Positions 47,090-58,220 of a DNA stretch of 64,000 nucleotides are shown here, piece by piece. Source of the stretch: Ophiura sarsii (lineage: Eukaryota; Echinodermata; Ophiuroidea; Amphilepidida; Ophiuridae); contig CM069457.1 in NCBI GenBank assembly GCA_035610835.1, positions 40,465,319 to 40,529,318 on the forward strand, written 5' to 3'. Below the pieces are notes generated by a model. That model worked only from the letters and a program-made list of their open reading frames with translations. It was not told the origin of the DNA and ran no database searches. The translations under genes and the position numbers were made by a program. How positions within the stretch are numbered: position 1 is the first letter of the stretch; each line of letters starts with the position of its first letter.

Positions 47090-47260
47090 CCTATATCGTT
47101 GTTGTTCTGTCAAAACCTCATATCTCCATCTGGCCCTTCAGTATGTCTAAAGAAATACTTTGTATGTATAACCTTTGGACAGTCTGCTCTAAACATATTC
47201 AAGGGCCAAAATCAGATGTATCAAAACCTTGTATGTGATCTTGCCCCTGAACACATGTAT
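47090..47260 (+). repeat. Dispersed repeat shared with 59525-59700
   Basis: ctccatctggccc, tatgtataacctttggacag and tctgctctaaacatNttcaa occur in both places on the same strand. Function and class unknown. Confidence 0.6.
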
Positions 47261-47564
47261 AAGCAACACTTGACTAGCATTACAGTTTGGGCAGTTCAGC
47301 GATGATATAGGTGTCAAGCATATTTCCCTTCTTTCACTTTTTATCATAGTTATGTTTTAAAATGTTCAAAGGTATGTATGGTTTATTACAATTTAGAACG
47401 TCACAATATACAGCGACAACAGCCACCTTTAAGAAATTAAAGACAAATTGCATTATGGTTAATATTATTTTGTACAGTAATTTGACAAATTATCTATGGT
47501 CCGTGGAGTACAACAAAACAACTTGTTTTCCATCTTACGTCAAGTCATCAATAGCATTAATTTA

Positions 47565-48010
47565 AAAGGTTCGATGATGTTGAAATTCATATCCCTAGTG
47601 TGATTTTCTCATATCCTTGACACACATAGCATTTCCTTAACACTTACCATACCATGGCAGCAGGCGTCTGCGGATGACTTTCCAAAATGTTTCAAAAATT
47701 CCAAAATGATTGAATTTCATTACCATATTTGGAATCAACATGAGAAATGCATTAAAATAAGTACAAATATGCCTAGTATTGGATCAGTAATTCATGAGAT
47801 AAGACTTTGAAAGTTGGCAACGGTTTCTGAAAAATCTGTTTTGTATATATGGTTTAACTGATAGCCGCGTGGAAAGCGTTAATAATGTTGTCCTTAAATA
47901 TTGATTGAGAGGCTGGTTGTAAAAGTGCGTACGCTTTTTCTCCCTTGGTAGTAATTTCCGTTTTGACCACAGCGTGTATGAATGATGAAATAATTATGTG
48001 GATTTTTTTT
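47565..48010 (+). repeat. Duplicated segment (partner 49335-49560), interrupted by MITE copy H
   Basis: gatgttgaaattcatatccc, tctcatatccttNgacaNac, attgagaggcNggttgtaaa and tacgctNtttctcccttggN are shared in order with 49335-49560. The first copy contains MITE H at its TTAA; the second does not. Confidence 0.85.
47641..47878 (+). mobile_element. CACTTTCCAC MITE, copy H
   Basis: TTAA flanks (47637-47640, 47879-47882) surround CACTTACCAT...GCCGCGTGGAAAGCG. The unoccupied partner site is TTAA 49420-49423, which establishes the exact unit and the TTAA duplication. Confidence 0.92.
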
Positions 48011-48124
48011 CTGCTTACCTGTCTTTGAGATCAACTTTACATGGTCAATGTACTATAAATATTATACCATGTAAAGAATCAATTGAACTTACTATGTGTT
48101 GCTTTGACAGCACTTTCTTGCACT

Positions 48125-48700
48125 ATAAAGGCCTGGGGGGAGCACTTGAATTTCTTTTTGGGTAGGGGTATGCCATCCAGGGGGTGCCATCCAGGGGCTT
48201 CAAAGCAGCTTTTTGATGAAAAATCGGGTCTTAAGAACTGATTTTTTTAAGTAAGCATGCCAATTTTTGGAAAAATTGGGGCTTTAAAATGCAAACGTTC
48301 ACAATTTTTTGAATTTTCAATAAAATGGGGGTCTTAAACCCTTAGGTCCACTCTTAACAGCTAGATCTTTTGGGAATATCTCAAGGTTGAGATTTCTCCA
48401 TCTTAACTCTGTTTCATCTGTCACCAAATGAACAGATGTAAGCCAGTTCACCCTGGGTGAACTAGCCAAAGTGGACCTTTGAGAGCGAGCAGACGAGAAT
48501 GAATACAAATTCCATTGAAATGGAATGGGGGAGATTCAAGAGAAAGAAGCATGTTTTGTAACCATTTTCTGAAGCATCTGTTGCATACCAAAATACCAGG
48601 GAAATGGTATATGTATTTTCCATAATTCAAACCAAAAACAAATCAAAACACTGTAGTCTAAAAATTGGACAGGAAACCAATAAAGTTGATTTGTGTGCAT

Positions 48701-48732
<32 letters not shown>

Positions 48733-49145
48733 TACCATCTGAAGAACAATCTAGGATTCTAGGTATATATGACATCCACAACTCACCACTTATTAGACAA
48801 CCCCACAACAATTGGGAGATTTCTCCTTCGTCAAACAAGATAAGCTATTTTGTCTCTCTGTTGGGAGTCTAATAACTTCTCTCTGATTGAATCATCAAGG
48901 CTAAACAAATATAGCTTTGACTCCATCACAGACTGCAGGACTGTTAAAATAAACTGCATAGGTACATGTAATTTACAAAGACTACAAACATGGCGGCCCC
49001 CATTTATGTCTAGAAAGACCCAAATGTGTAAGTTTTTGCAATAACATGCTAATAGGGTGGCGTTGCCTCCTTAAAGGGGGACTTCAGGGCTGCACATACC
49101 TAAACCCCTTTCCAACATCAGTGCCCCCCCCCCCCCCCCCCCCTC
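48125..49145. repeat. Poly(G)/poly(C)-bearing repeat region
   Basis: It contains a 29-base G run (48704-48732), a C run near 49125-49143, and wording shared with 38440-38770 (ggggtcttNaNgacttcagggNtgcacatacctNNacccc; gggtcttaagaactgatttt). It probably represents one or two decayed TIR elements whose edges are homopolymer runs. No exon recognised. Confidence 0.45.
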
Positions 49146-49645
49146 AGCTATTTTCCACTGGAATCATGTTGAAAGGTACGTGTGTGAAAATTTGTGGAGA
49201 TATTTCTTTATACCGTATAAGTTTTTAAAGAAAAAAAGAACACATATTTTTTTCCAATTTTGAAAATTACCGTTGGTCAGAAGAAGATATCCAAAAGACT
49301 TTCCCCCTGTGATCAAGCCATCAATAATATTACTTGTAAGGGTTCAATAAAAGTCAATGATGTTGAAATGCACATCCCTTGTGTGATTTCTCATATCCTT
49401 AGACATACATAACGTTTCCTTAATAACGCTGTTCTTAGATAATGATTGAGAGGCGGGTTGTAAAAGTGTGTACGCTATTTCTCCCTTGGCAATAAATCTT
49501 GACCACAAAGCGTTTATGAATAATGAAAACATCTGGGGTTTTTTCTTCTTCCTTCTTGAATGGCCAGAACTTTTGATATGATGCTGTAAAGATGATGAGA
49601 TTGAACTTATATTACTGCATAGTAGCTGCTGATAAATAGGGAAGA

Positions 49646-49778
49646 CGATGATTTCCACTCGATAGAATGACGTTATAATTGCTGGTTCCCAATTTTAAAT
49701 TAATAAATTGTATTAAAAATTGGGAGCCGTATTTAAATTTGGGAACCAGCGTCATTCTATCGAGTGGAAATCATCATC
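49646..49778. repeat. Short hairpin MITE-like palindrome
   Basis: gatgatttccactcgatagaatgacg at the left is mirrored by cgtcattctatcgagtggaaatcatc at the right, with ggttcccaattttaaatt / aatttgggaacc inside. A ~45-bp loop separates the arms. No target duplication is evident. Confidence 0.8.
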
Positions 49779-49815
49779 TTCCGATTAATAGTCAGTATTT
49801 CAGCTGATTTCACAT

Positions 49816-50362
49816 TGAGGGTTGAGCGCAAGAAGGCCGTAACTCAATTTTTGGGCAAATTGATATTTTGGTACAAGGTAAGGTTAAGTGACGTGCTGAG
49901 CGAAGCTCATGCGAGGAGTGCCTATCACTCTTCCTTTGGCATTTAGGCCAGACTCCTCTTTTTGTAATTTTTGCTGTGGGAGGTTCGCCACTCCTCCCGT
50001 ATAACGAGTCTGTGTTACCTTCCCAACATGAATTAATGCTGGTGCCCATTTATACACCTAGGTAGAGAGGAGTAATTGCGGTAAAGTGCCTCACTCAAGG
50101 ACACGAACCCACAACCTTTGTATTGTGGAGAGAGAATGTATCCGTTTAGAGCGAGAATGGATCCGTTTTGGTACATAAATAATCCATATAACCTAGATTT
50201 TCAGAACCATAAAGAGATAACTCATAAACCACTCTTAATTTGACTAAAATTAGAGTTATAAGTTGGGTGCTACAGTGTAATGTAATGAGTCCCAAATATT
50301 TGTAAGTCGATTATCTCAAAATAGCATTTCTTGAGTAACGGCCTTCTGGCGCTCAACCCTCA
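49816..50362. mobile_element. TGAGGGTTGAGCGC-ended element with a SINE inside
   Basis: The ~33-bp TIR TGAGGGTTGAGCGCaAGAAG / cttctgGCGCTCAACCCTCA is flanked by ACAT on both sides (49812-49815, 50363-50366). Inside is a minus-strand tRNA-derived SINE. A 4-bp duplication would fit several superfamilies; class unresolved. Confidence 0.75.
49887..50125 (-). repeat. tRNA-derived SINE, minus strand
   Basis: On the minus strand it reads aaaggttgtGGTTCGTGTCC, then gcactttaccgcaattactc, ctctctacctaggtgtataa and atgggcaccagcattaattc, matching 61500-61680. The A-box half of the tRNA head is lost. It has an extra ~60 bp (ggaggttcgccactcc) absent from the plus-strand copy. Confidence 0.8.
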
Positions 50363-50566
50363 ACATATGAACCATTGGAAGAGATCAATTGGTTGATATC
50401 ACTTGGTGTGTTGGTCTGTCAGTAGGAAGGTATCGGAGCTGCCAACAATACCTGTTCCTGCAGTTACTCCATGAAAATAAACCAATCTATGGGCAACACA
50501 TATTTGACAAAGTCCCTGATTGGGGATACGTTTGGTCTATAATTGTACTCCATGTAATGTTTAGAA

Positions 50567-50905
50567 CAGGCTTTCTCAACTAGATTTACTGATGCGCCAC
50601 ATTTTAGTAACCAACTTGTTGAAGCTCCACTACTTGGTCATATTTTTTAGAATTTACAATGGCAAAATTCCCTTTATAACATTCATTTCAAAATATTTTA
50701 ACATATGTAGGCAGCATATTAACTTACTGTTTTGAGGGCACATACGTGCGTAGCGCGAGAAAAATTGCTATATTTATACATCCGACTGTCATATGCTTAT
50801 GGAATTTGGCTATATCATGATATGATTTTTTTTTTAAACAAATTTTAACCACTCTCGCGCCACTTAGGATGCCTTGATGCGCGCGCCACCATTTGAGAAT
50901 GCCTG
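50567..50905. mobile_element. hAT-like MITE with perfect 8-bp duplication
   Basis: CAGGCTTTCTCAA...TTTGAGAATGCCTG ends are flanked by GTTTAGAA on both sides (50559-50566, 50906-50913). An 8-bp duplication and CAGG ends are typical of hAT elements. The interior has gcgcgccacc words shared with 58221-59439. No transposase. Confidence 0.92.
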
Positions 50906-51241
50906 GTTTAGAATCTCCTTGATTGGTGTAGAGAATCTCCCACAGACTTGCAGGATGCAAATGTTTGTAGCAGGAGGGATCTGAGACTAGTATACCAGTA
51001 TACCAGTAGTCTCAGAGAGGGATCACATTCCAAATATATCTCAAGATTAATCATCTTAACTGCACTTGGCAATAACTTTGGATAAGATAATCTCTTTTTC
51101 TGAAAATTCATTATTTTCTGATTGATTAATTTCATGGGATGAACACTTCAGCGTCATGATCATTACACTTTATAATGCAACATTTGAAATGTTAACTCTT
51201 ATTACCATAAAGGAGCCACAGCGTATCAGATTACACCGTAA

Positions 51242-51443
51242 GGCCAAAAAAAGAGTTGTATTGCCCTCAAGTTTTAACAATTTTAAATTGGTTCGGTCGG
51301 TTGGAAATCTTTTTTCTTCTTTTTTTTGGCTGATAAATATATGGTTTATGCATGTCAAGACAAAACTAATGTTTCGAGTGTGATAATAGTCTAAAAACAT
51401 TAAGTTAAGCTGAGGGCAACACAACTCTCTTTTTTTGTTGGTC
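51242..51443. mobile_element. Harbinger-like MITE, GGCCAAAAAAAGAGTTG ends, 202 bp
   Basis: TAA (51239-51241, 51444-51446) flanks GGCCAAAAAAAGAGTTGTAT and its near complement, continuing as tgccctca/gagggca. It is the most compact member of the gttgtNttgccctca group (with 3874, 4990 and 57705). Confidence 0.82.
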
Positions 51444-51683
51444 TAACATTCCTCAACACTGCTAGCAGCTGTCGGCAATCGAGGTGCAATCAGAAGGGCT
51501 ATCAAATGGCGAGGAAAACATTACAATTTTTTGGCTGACTCCGTGGCTCAATCAGTTAGGTCATCATCGTCATCTTCCTATACTGTGCAGAAACCTCTGT
51601 TAATGAGTATACTCGCACAAGTGTTGAGGTGCATTCAGGTTGGAGTAGACAGGAACTCCATTGGCATAACAAATGTTTATATA

Positions 51684-51850
51684 CACTCTTAAAACATTAA
51701 AAATCATTTTTTTAAAGTAAAGTCATATCTGATCCAGCGATCTAGTCAAGATCTAGTCAAATTTGACGGAATAGGCCACATCTGGATCAGATATGACTTT
51801 ACTAGATCTAGTCATTTTGACTAAAAAAATGACTAATTGTTTTAAGAGTG
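51684..51850. mobile_element. TA-flanked palindromic MITE, CACTCTTAAAACA ends, 167 bp
   Basis: TA (51682-51683, 51851-51852) flanks CACTCTTAAAACAtta...tgttttaagagtg. Inverted inner blocks aaagtcatatctgatccag / ctggatcagatatgacttt give an almost complete hairpin. Confidence 0.85.
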
Positions 51851-51881
51851 TACAATTAAAAATATTGTGGCGGAGCGATGA

Positions 51882-52180
51882 CTAGGTGAACTGGACGTCG
51901 CAGACCCTGGTCTTGAAGACGTCTAGTGATGGATAGTTAACGACTTGCTGGGGCAGTAGATTCCACAGACGGATGGTGTCAGGAAAATATGAGCCTTTCA
52001 TCAAGTTGGTGCGGGTGGTGGGAATGGTGACTTTCTTGTTGTGGCCTCTTGTTAGTCTGTTGACTGGCGAGTTGATCATCAGGGATGTCTATGAACTTGT
52101 TGGTAATACGGTACATCATGGTACTTCTGACGACTTGTTGGAGAGAGTTCCATCCTAGGTAGTGCCGGACTTCCACACGT
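51882..52180 (-). pseudogene. LINE 3'-terminal remnant (frameshifted)
   Basis: Two overlapping minus-strand frames carry parts of one LINE tail. LGWNSLQQVV...TMMYRITNKFIDIP is in one frame, and TRTNLMKGSYFPDTIRLWNL plus LPQQVVNYPSLDVFKTR is in the next. The motifs W..L..RR..R..M.YRI and SFFPRTI..WN.LP are typical of non-LTR retrotransposon C-termini. A frameshift near 52080 separates them. The upstream RT core is absent. Confidence 0.75.
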
Positions 52181-52269
52181 GCGGTACGGGTTTGATCCCC
52201 AGCGCTAGATGCGCTTTTCTCCCCTGGTAGTTTTATACCCAACATATATGCCCAGGGAGTTCAGTTTAA

Positions 52270-52902
52270 CCCTAATCTACAAACACAAAAATGGTTTTTT
52301 TCAGAAGCTAATAGACGCCCTCTCTTGATCACAGTATCAATTCAGCGTGGTATGGATAAAACCACGCAAGTAGCATATCAATGGATAGATTAGACTTTAA
52401 GCTTCCAGAAAAATATAACAAATAATTAATTATGCAAATAATATGTTAATTAGCTCATGAATAATTAATGAGGTTTGATTACAAATTAACAAAAATATTC
52501 AATTTTCAATGAATATTGCAATATTTCACATCATCAAGAACATTAATTCTGTGACTTTTACTCAAATTAGCGTACAATAATTAGTTTCTTACTTGATGCA
52601 AAAGTAATCTGAATAATATTATAATATTTTGGATGATTTTACAGGCATTTTATGGTTAAATTTCATGTCAAATTTGGTCTATTTTAACAACAAAATTACA
52701 CATTTTTTGTTACATTTAGTACTTTTACAAGAAAATAATATGATGATAGTCAATAATTCTTGTTGGAATGGGATACAAGTGACACAATTCATCTAAAACT
52801 ATCACAATATTAGTTATTTTTTATGTAAAATATACCTAAATTCATATTTTATTCATTTTTAGGCCCCGTCGTGCCATATGGCACGACGTTTGTAGATTAG
52901 GG
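52270..52902. mobile_element. CCCTAATCTACAAAC-ended TTAA element, 633 bp
   Basis: TTAA (52266-52269, 52903-52906) flanks the perfect 15-bp TIR CCCTAATCTACAAAC / GTTTGTAGATTAGGG. A strong palindrome, gtcgtgccatatggcacgac, lies at 52868-52887 just inside the right end. The interior is very AT-rich with no open frame. Confidence 0.88.
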
Positions 52903-53239
52903 TTAAGCTGTGAGGAAATATTATTTTTCTATGACTTCCATTTTTTTAAATCTTCTAACTAATGAATTTCAAAACTCCACTCGATCATGAGCACTCTACT
53001 CTAAATTGCAATATAGTAGGGTCATAATCTTGGATTCCGTGACCATTTGTTTGAACCTTTGTTTCTTGTTGAATTTGTTAACTAGAACCATTTTAAAAGA
53101 AGATGAGCTCCTATGCCCCTCTCAAAAGTGACGGGACCTTTTTTTAAAAGGCAAATTCCAAAATGGCCACCATACAGGGGCCCGAAAATTCAAATGGCTT
53201 CAACTAAGCTAAAAAGCGTAAGGATTCTGAAAATGTATA

Positions 53240-53448
53240 CTGTAAAAGGTGAAATATTCGAGGTGGTTTTATTTTCGCGCTTTTCACACAAAAATATTTT
53301 TCCGCAAAGATTATAACATGCGAAAATATTGTTTTCAACATTCATGCTGGGCATCCATAAGGTCGCCCGCGAAAAAAACAATGCGTGAAATGTTTATGAT
53401 ATCAAAATGCGCGAAAATATCTGTACGCGGAAATATTGGCTTTTACAG
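53240..53448. mobile_element. TA-flanked CTGTAAAAG MITE, 209 bp
   Basis: TA (53238-53239, 53449-53450) flanks CTGTAAAAG...CTTTTACAG. Repeated cgcgaaaat/attttcgcg words fill the arms. It is the best-preserved member of the family seen at 2968-3166 and 15879-16020. Confidence 0.82.
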
Positions 53449-53450
53449 TA

Positions 53451-54378
53451 GTTTGCCCCACTTCCGATGTTTGGTTAACAATTTATCGGGTAAATTTTAA
53501 AAAGGTTGTTGACCTTTGCATATGGGGTCAAAATGATATCTCAAATTGTTCGTCTGATTGCAAGGATTCCAGAAATGATAGTTTTTTCCCTTCTATGAAC
53601 AACTCGGATCAATAAGGGGGGCGGCATGCTTAATATCAGATAACATCATGGAGTAGAGATACATTCAATTGCTTTTCTGTGAAATCAGCACTTTCTGATT
53701 AATACTAGCAAAGTTTGCTATCAAGGGTTGGTTAATATGTAATGAAAGTGATCTTGATATTCAACCACTGACTGAATATGACAATATTTGGCTGGATATG
53801 TATTAGGTTGAGAACGGGCTATGGAAAAATTATTTACATTCGAGACGGCCCATTTGAGTTACAAGGTGGAGCGATTATGATCACAAAGATTATGTCAACT
53901 CTATCGACCGTACATCCAAAGTCCCTCAATAGCAAAAATAGAATACCAGGCGGATCCAGGATTTCTCAATAGGGGGGCTCCAAGGCGGGGGTCAAGGGGG
54001 CAGCAGACCCTTTCGGGGGTCAAGGGGCAGAGCTTCTTGCGGGGATTGAATGGGTGCAGAGCCCCCCTGGCGATTTGTTCACATGTTTTTGCACGTTTTT
54101 ACACATTTTTTTACACGTTTTTAGCCCTGTCAAAAAAGCGCTCTGTCAAAAATGCACGCCCCCCCTAAATCATCTCTAAATACTACTGATTACCCCGATC
54201 GATAATAATCTTTGATGACTGATGACAGCCTGTATAAATGATGTAATGCATTCAGCGCTCAACATGGTTGTCTCATCTCAGTCACATGTCCAATAAATTT
54301 ACTTGAGGACATTTTCTCTGTATACCCGGCTGTTAAAGTTACAAGAATGTCTAGGAATCTATCATTTTAAAATTTTCA
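53451..54378. other. No gene recognised
   Basis: 53950-54160 holds degraded repeats (ggcggatccaggatttctca, gggggctcc...gggggtcaaggggg, acacatttttttacacgttttt) typical of old element debris. Confidence 0.45.
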
Positions 54379-54520
54379 TTAGAAAATTTCAAATAGGAAA
54401 CTTACTTATTTTCCATATGGGTTTAGACAACTGATCTGTTGTCTTCCTCAGTGGATTAACAGATCAGTTGTCGAAACCCGTATCGTAAATAAGTAAGTTT
54501 CCTATTTGGAATTTTCTAAC
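54379..54520. repeat. Palindromic repeat, ~60-bp arms
   Basis: tagaaaatttcaaataggaa, acttacttattt and acaactgatctgtt on the left are mirrored by aacagatcagttgt, aaataagtaagt and ttcctatttggaattttcta on the right, with a ~20-bp loop. Probably a small MITE; no duplication identified. Confidence 0.8.
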
Positions 54521-54616
54521 CAAAATGTAATCATGTTCTTCTGTAATTCCTGATGAAACTATTCCATAATTTATCATTTGCTTCTTCATGAAATAGGATC
54601 CATGCCAAACTTAAGA

Positions 54617-55257
54617 CCCGGGCCCTGACTTTCATGAAGCTCATTTGAGGAAGCATTCTTTAATCCTTCTTAGTAACAAGAATCACTCGTCATAAGACGA
54701 CGTTAAAGAAGATTCTCAACTTTTTTGAAATAGGTGTAACAAGGCTTAAGGGGGGACTTAAGGAGGAAGTTTTTTGGGGGGAATTTTGTGAGTGCTGTTA
54801 TTATTCAAATGTACACAAAAGTATACATTTTTGGAAACTATAAAGTGCCAAAAAAACAATGTTTTCATTTTTTTCCCCACTTTTTTGGCATTTTTTGGTC
54901 AAATTTTCCAAAAATATTCGATTAGGTTAAAAAAAAATCCTAAGTTAGTGTCTTTATATCATCATCTAGCAATTTGGGCATTTTTTACTCAAAATTATTT
55001 TTGTGAGCTTTGTCAAAAAAAAATTGGGTCAAAAAAGTGAATTTTCTGATCTTCTCAAAAATGCAACTTTTTGGGTCAAAATTGACATCTCTGGTCTATT
55101 TCCTTTCCAAAAATGTATACTTTTATATGCATTTGATCAATAGTTCAATAATTACAGCACTCACAAAAATTAAAAAAATTAATTAAAAACTTCCTTGAGG
55201 TCGAAGAAGAGTTTAAGAAGATTCTAAACTTTTATGAAGTGCATGTAGGGCCCTGGA
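54617..55257. repeat. Old inverted-repeat element enclosing a TTAA-type element
   Basis: cccgggccctgactttcatg...agattctcaacttttttgaaa at the left is mirrored by agattctaaacttttatgaa...tagggccctgg at the right. The insert 54762-55194 begins after TTAA (54758-54761) with GGAGGAAGTTTTT and ends aaaaACTTCC before TTGA, with inner arms attttgtgagtgctg / cagcactcacaaaaat. Both layers are diverged. Confidence 0.6.
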
Positions 55258-55830
55258 CTAGTAAAAAATGTTTAAATTCCTTTTAATTAATCCATACTGT
55301 CAATCAAGAAAGTAACAGGGTTATTGTCATTGCCATTATTCCAACTCTTGATCTGCCCTTTAAATTCAACAATGGTATTAGTGCCAGGGACCTGTCTGTG
55401 TCATGCCTTATCAAATGTTGAATGTCTGCTGTGAAATGAAAGAGTCTTTTATGACCATTGTATCAGTATTGGTTGCATGCAGGTGTCACGCATATGATGC
55501 ACAGTGCACTATAGATGCCTTCTCCCGGGGGAGGGGAAAGGGGGTATGGGTATGTGTCGCCAAATAGGGTCCCATTTTTTACTTGCTGGTAAATGAATGA
55601 ACCCTTTTCATAGCAATTTTCGGTAACTTTATGGGTCTAAAATCAATAATTTTGCTGATTTTTTCACAGCAATTTTAGTCAAATCTGTCAAATATACAGG
55701 AAAATGATGGGTCTCCGGTAAACATATGGGTCCATTTTCCCCCAAAAATTGGTAAATATTTAGGTCAATTTCCATGTTGCTGGCGGCACATCCCTACCAA
55801 AATAATTATCAGAGTATATTTTTATCCCAA
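55199..55830. other. No gene recognised
   Basis: 55525-55800 repeats phrases such as aaatagggtcccattttt and tatgggtccattttccccc, probably decayed repeat; no open frame of note. Confidence 0.45.
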
Positions 55831-55834
55831 TTAA

Positions 55835-56212
55835 AGGGGCATTGAGAGATGTATCGATATACTAAATGAGCAAATAACGATAAAGATAATTATCAACATA
55901 GCCCAAGTCCAAAATATCATACAATTCCGACATCGCCTTCATGCCAAACTAAGCAAATAACGGCACTTCCGGGTTGAGATTTGCCACGAAAGTTCTTGAG
56001 TAAAACTTAGTATAACTTCCGAATTCAGCACCTTAGTTTCGATATGATCATATCCAAACTAAGAAAATCATGAAATTTTATATGATAAACGGGGAATGTT
56101 GGTAAAAATGTTTTAGATGGTAGTTAGTATATGCCTAAGTATTACTTGATGCAAAAAACTGATTTCCAGGATAATTGAGGGCGCAATCCCATACGTATCT
56201 CTCAATGCCCCT
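55835..56212 (-). mobile_element. TTAA element, AGGGGCATTGAGAGAT ends, second copy, 378 bp
   Basis: Perfect TTAA flanks (55831-55834, 56213-56216) surround AGGGGCATTGAGAGAT...ATCTCTCAATGCCCCT. It is the same length as 9348-9725 and in the opposite orientation (aaataacggcacttccgggt and gataattatcaacatagccc are shared in reverse). Confidence 0.92.
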
Positions 56213-56438
56213 TTAAAGGAAAGACTTGCGGGTCCCAATCACATTGAATTGAAGGGTCCCCTTATTCATTGACATCTTTCTTGGTTTACTCACTGTGTAT
56301 TGCCTCAGATAGTCTTTGGGCAATATGACACATATTGTGTGAAAGAACTTACCGGTATCCTCAACTAAATCGATTGCACATTTTGATGTCTCTCATTATT
56401 TGGGGTGTCAATATCTTATTTCAATTTAATTGAATGTA

Positions 56439-56671
56439 CACTGAGCCAAAAAAGAAACTTATCAAATTTTAACAGATCACCATAGGGTCAGTGCGCATTT
56501 CTCTTGTGTCATTGAAGCAAACAATTGGTTATTGACTGCCATTTGAAGCAATACATTGCAGTAATATTGTATCCAAATTTGGTACATTTTCATGCACAGA
56601 ATTTTATTTGGTGATCTGTTAAAATTTTATAAGTTTTTTTATTTTTTATAAGTTTCTTTTTTGGCTCAGTG
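56439..56671. mobile_element. TA-flanked MITE, CACTGAGCCAAAAAAGAAAC ends, 233 bp
   Basis: TA (56437-56438, 56672-56673) flanks CACTGAGCCAAAAAAGAAAC and its complement. The arms continue with ttaacagatcacca / tggtgatctgttaa. Tc1/mariner-type by target duplication; no open frame. Confidence 0.88.
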
Positions 56672-57025
56672 TATCTGTATCTGATACCTTTAAAGTAGAA
56701 TATATCAAGGGTAATGGATAACCTACATTAACAGGTGTGTTTGATGATGTGGCGGGGATACCAATTTGTGAATTGCATTCTATAACTCCATTGTGTGTCA
56801 CACGTATCCTCTTGAATAATGCGTTACCAGGTGATTTTTTTCTCTCTGTAAATCATGCACTTTTAATGAGTTTGTCCAAAATGATGTGGTTGTAAGATTT
56901 TTTTTTTTTTACAGAATTAGTTTTATTCTAGGTTGTTATTAGAAGGCAGAACCTTTTTTCCTTGATTCTTCACATTTGGTTCCTCTGTTTATGGAGCAGG
57001 GTTGTCACTAGCCAAAATTTAGTGC

Positions 57026-57124
57026 CAAGGCTCAAGATAACAGGTTTTTTTACCGGGAGCTACTTTTTTTCTTAAAAAGTAGCGCCCGGATCATGGGATT
57101 TATTGAGAACCAGGAGCTACTTTC
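57026..57124 (+). repeat. Dispersed repeat shared with the window's right edge
   Basis: ctcaagataacaggttttttNaccNggagctactt, tNaaaagtagcgccNggatca and gatttattgagaacc occur here and at 63912-64000, where the window ends inside the repeat. Confidence 0.8.
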
Positions 57125-57700
57125 AGTCTACCGGGAGCTAACTTTTTATTAAATCGTATTGTCAAATCGAAATTCGATATCTCGGGCACCCGCTTATCTT
57201 GAGCCTTGTTTAGTGCCGGTTAATTTTACTGACGGCGAACAAGTAAGTGTAGTGAACGAAGTGCAGTGGATCCTGGCATGGGATCAAAAGGCCTTCTTAA
57301 TGGTTTTTAGGTTTTTTATGCACTTTGAGGGTTCCTGCCACATAATATCTTGTATTATTTGTTAATGTTTTTTTAGAGTGCCTGTTTTTTTACCCTTTTG
57401 CCGGGTGCCGAGAGGAGACTAGGCGGGACCACCCAGCGTAGCTACAGCCCTGATAGGGAGTAAAGATTGCACTTGGAATCGCTCAATACCACCCCCCCCC
57501 CCCTCCCAAGAGCACCATTAGCACTATTCCATGTGTGAAACATATGTCATTTATTAGCTACATTGTTATTAGTACATTTACCCCGCTCCCGAGAGTGGCA
57601 TTTTTCGCACGTGATGCAACAAAACATGTGATAACGCTGTATATAGCGCGATGCTTACAGCGTGGGTAATGTGGTGTGCACAGAATCGGGAAAAAGCGAG
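57125..57700. other. No gene recognised
   Basis: Contains a short C run near 57490 and a small frame at 57159-57365 with no motif. Confidence 0.45.
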
Positions 57701-57704
57701 GTAA

Positions 57705-57964
57705 GGCAAAAAAAAAAAAAATTGTGTTGCCCTAAGCGACCGACCCTAAAATCGCAAAAATTTAGGGTCCCCCAGCACCCCCGAGATTCGATCGCGGGAC
57801 CATCCGCACCCCAGTCTGTTCCCCTACCAACGGAGCTAAACCCCCAGCGCATATGCCGGAAAAAAAGGAAAGAAAAAAAAAAAGAAAAAAAGAAAATTCC
57901 GACCGACCGACCTAATTTTAAATTTTTAGCATTGAGGGCAACACAACAATTTTTTTGTTGGGCC
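57705..57964. mobile_element. GGC-ended Harbinger-like MITE with tRNA-like core
   Basis: The ends GTAA|GGCAAAAAAAAAA...attg tgttgccct and agggcaacacaacaa...GGCC|TTAC bound 260 bp. The minus strand has an A-box-like TTTAGCTCCGTTGGTAGGG and a B-box-like GCGATCGAATC (57784-57794). A ~50-bp direct repeat (gtgggtaatgtggtgtgcaNagaatcg) lies on both sides. Left TAA and right TTA are not identical, so the duplication is uncertain. Confidence 0.65.
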
Positions 57965-58220
57965 TTACAGTGTGGGTAATGTGGTGTGCATAGAATCGTA
58001 AAGAAGCGAGGTAAGGTAGGTGGGTCTTTACATTTGGGAAATGGAGCATGTATGGAAGGTGGTTTATAGAACATTGTGTGAATGCAGGAGTGTGTTGGTT
58101 AAAATACCAGGGGTTGGCTTTAGGGAATGAATAGCAGCTGACTATCCAGGATGGGCACAAAAAAAATGTGTTTGTCATCAGCAGCTTTCTCTGAACTATA
58201 AGATCAGTACAATTGTAGAC

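Noticed and set aside
46880..47305. 141-codon plus-strand open frame
   Set aside because: It starts in a truncated TTAA element and continues into a dispersed repeat also found at 59525; no domain recognised.
57655..58074. 139-codon minus-strand frame
   Set aside because: It spans a MITE with poly-A/T tracts and a tRNA-like core plus flanking direct repeats; translation is low-complexity.
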